Below are positions 63,193 to 64,000 of a DNA stretch of 64,000 bases, piece by piece. This DNA comes from Colwellia sp. BRX10-3. Its GTDB lineage: Bacteria; Pseudomonadota; Gammaproteobacteria; Enterobacterales; Alteromonadaceae. The stretch is taken from contig NZ_JACGWA010000002.1 of NCBI RefSeq assembly GCF_014077505.1, positions 248,001-312,000 on the forward strand, in the 5' to 3' direction. A program made the position numbers and the translations under genes. Under the pieces are notes generated by a model, which worked only from the letters and a program-made list of their open reading frames with translations, ran no database searches and was not told where the DNA came from. Positions within the stretch are counted from its first letter, which is position 1; every line of letters begins with the position of its first letter.

Positions 63193-64000
63193 CTAATTGA
63201 TTTTACTTTTAATCAGTGGATTCTTGAGTTCAAAACTTATTCTGTCAGCTAGATGTAGGCGGCTATATAAATGACCGAAGTGTTGGTCAAACATGGCCTT
63301 TAAGCTGCCATTTTTAATGATCAGTTCTAGCCCTGTATTTAGGTGTTTCGCGAGTTCAGGGTTGTTGGGGTTAACATAAAAAACTACAGGAAAATTATAA
63401 CGGAGCATTAATGTCGGCGCTATAGTTAAATCCAATTTTTCCAAATCAGCTTGTTGATATACTTGTTCAATTTCATTGGCTCCCAGAGCTAAATAGTCAA
63501 AGTCATTATTCACTAAATAATGAAAAATAGTTTCAAAATTACCGATTTCAACAGTGTTATATTGATTTGCTTTAAATAAAGTAACATCTGCCCAGCCAGT
63601 AGGAATTCCTGAACGCATTTTTTTCATCTCATCGGTCTGCTTTATTGCATCAAAACGTGCTGAATCTGTTTTGCGGATGATTAATAATCGCTGACCAAGC
63701 AAGCCCTGCATTATGGGTTTAGCGATTAAAATTTTGTTTTCTGTATTGAGTTTTGGGTTGCCTTGTACAGTGGCAAAAACATCAAATAATTGCTTGCTAA
63801 AAACGCTTGCTTCTTCACTAATTGATAGATTACGTTCATCGATATCAATACTTGTCTTCACCCCTGCAGCGCTGAGGGCAGCTTGCAGTACTTGTTGTTC
63901 GTAAAGTTGTCTTGAGGGCGTTTTATTGCCGTTCCAGAATGATACTTGATGAGCCTGCGCCGTCAGAGGTACCAGGAGTGTAAGACAAAGCAGATAATGA
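63193..64000 (-). CDS. Periplasmic solute-binding-like protein (5' end beyond window)
   Basis: The frame is open on the minus strand from the window edge to a stop at 63193, about 268 codons. The start is beyond 64000 because a GTG at 63861 is internal: the frame reads on upstream through GNKTPSRQLYEQQVLQAALS to a signal-peptide-like LLCLTLLVPLTAQA ending near residue 15 of the visible part. The body resembles family 3 solute-binding proteins (IKQTDEMKKMRSGIPTGWAD, YLALGANEIEQVYQQADLEK, IAPTLMLRYNFPVVFYVNPN, LNTGLELIIKNGSLKAMFDQ). Many such marine proteins lack a permease partner and act as sensors or are orphan. The ligand is unknown. Confidence is high for the frame, moderate for the family. 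Confidence 0.75.
   Translation of the reverse strand, partial: HYLLCLTLLVPLTAQAHQVSFWNGNKTPSRQLYEQQVLQAALSAAGVKTSIDIDERNLSISEEASVFSKQLFDVFATVQGNPKLNTENKILIAKPIMQGLLGQRLLIIRKTDSARFDAIKQTDEMKKMRSGIPTGWADVTLFKANQYNTVEIGNFETIFHYLVNNDFDYLALGANEIEQVYQQADLEKLDLTIAPTLMLRYNFPVVFYVNPNNPELAKHLNTGLELIIKNGSLKAMFDQHFGHLYSRLHLADRISFELKNPLIKSKIN

Noticed and set aside
1-64000. CRISPR arrays, integrases, transposases or prophage genes
   Set aside because: No regularly spaced direct repeats and no recognisable mobile-element proteins were found on either strand.

Overview
The window is a stretch of chromosome from an AT-rich marine gammaproteobacterium, most probably of the Colwelliaceae (Colwellia/Thalassotalea-like). 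The reasons are the tolC / nudF-yqiB-cpdA-yqiA-parE and dsbC-recJ-prfB-lysS gene orders, a complete Na+-translocating NADH:quinone reductase (nqrABCDEF) with apbE and nqrM, FabV as enoyl reductase, NhaD, a DUF3545 protein and many c-di-GMP/TRAP-type genes. The genus is an inference from gene content and protein similarity recalled from memory. I saw no tRNA, rRNA, CRISPR array, integrase or insertion sequence. Both ends cut a gene.

Region by region: (1) 1-5457, minus strand: a stress/envelope locus resembling the E. coli yjfIJKL(M)C neighbourhood, with a PspA-family protein, a DUF2170 protein, a membrane-anchored spermidine-synthase-like protein, a tandem DUF350 membrane protein and a lipoprotein with a basic Ser-rich tail. 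Three copies of the same 13-bp near-palindrome sit at the two promoters of this locus and look like the operators of one dedicated regulator. This is the strongest candidate for an under-described system. (2) 5544-11634: glnE, a TcpQ-like protein, lpxL and hldE (glutamine synthetase control and lipopolysaccharide synthesis). (3) 11763-23994: tolC facing away from nudF-yqiB-cpdA-yqiA-parE, then a glyoxalase-like gene, two overlapping diguanylate cyclases and parC. (4) 24135-30420: a conserved unknown, a DUF3545 protein, talB, yaaA, a secreted M19 dipeptidase and srmB. (5) 30522-37926: fldB, dsbC, recJ, prfB with its programmed +1 frameshift, lysS and a DUF1232 protein. (6) 38184-45756: a TPR/2OG-oxygenase protein, ampG with a tiny downstream membrane-protein gene, a cyclophilin, yajG, rlmG, alkB and bolA. 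(7) 46064-49096: a TRAP transporter in Q-M-P order whose binding protein is a predicted lipoprotein. (8) 49321-61709: fabV, nqrABCDEF, apbE, nqrM, a HupE/UreJ-like membrane protein and nhaD, mainly a sodium-energetics block. (9) 61710-64000: sparse DNA with a VF530-family gene, a short possible remnant ORF and the 5'-truncated gene of a periplasmic solute-binding-like protein.

Functional links that the sequence supports: NhaD exports Na+ using the proton gradient while NQR pumps Na+ by respiration; ApbE attaches FMN to the SGAT threonines seen in NqrB and NqrC, and NqrM is the NQR assembly factor. CpdA (cAMP hydrolysis) and two GGDEF enzymes (c-di-GMP synthesis) place second-messenger enzymes close together around parE/parC. 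Rho-independent terminators can be seen after many of the transcription units and are listed individually.
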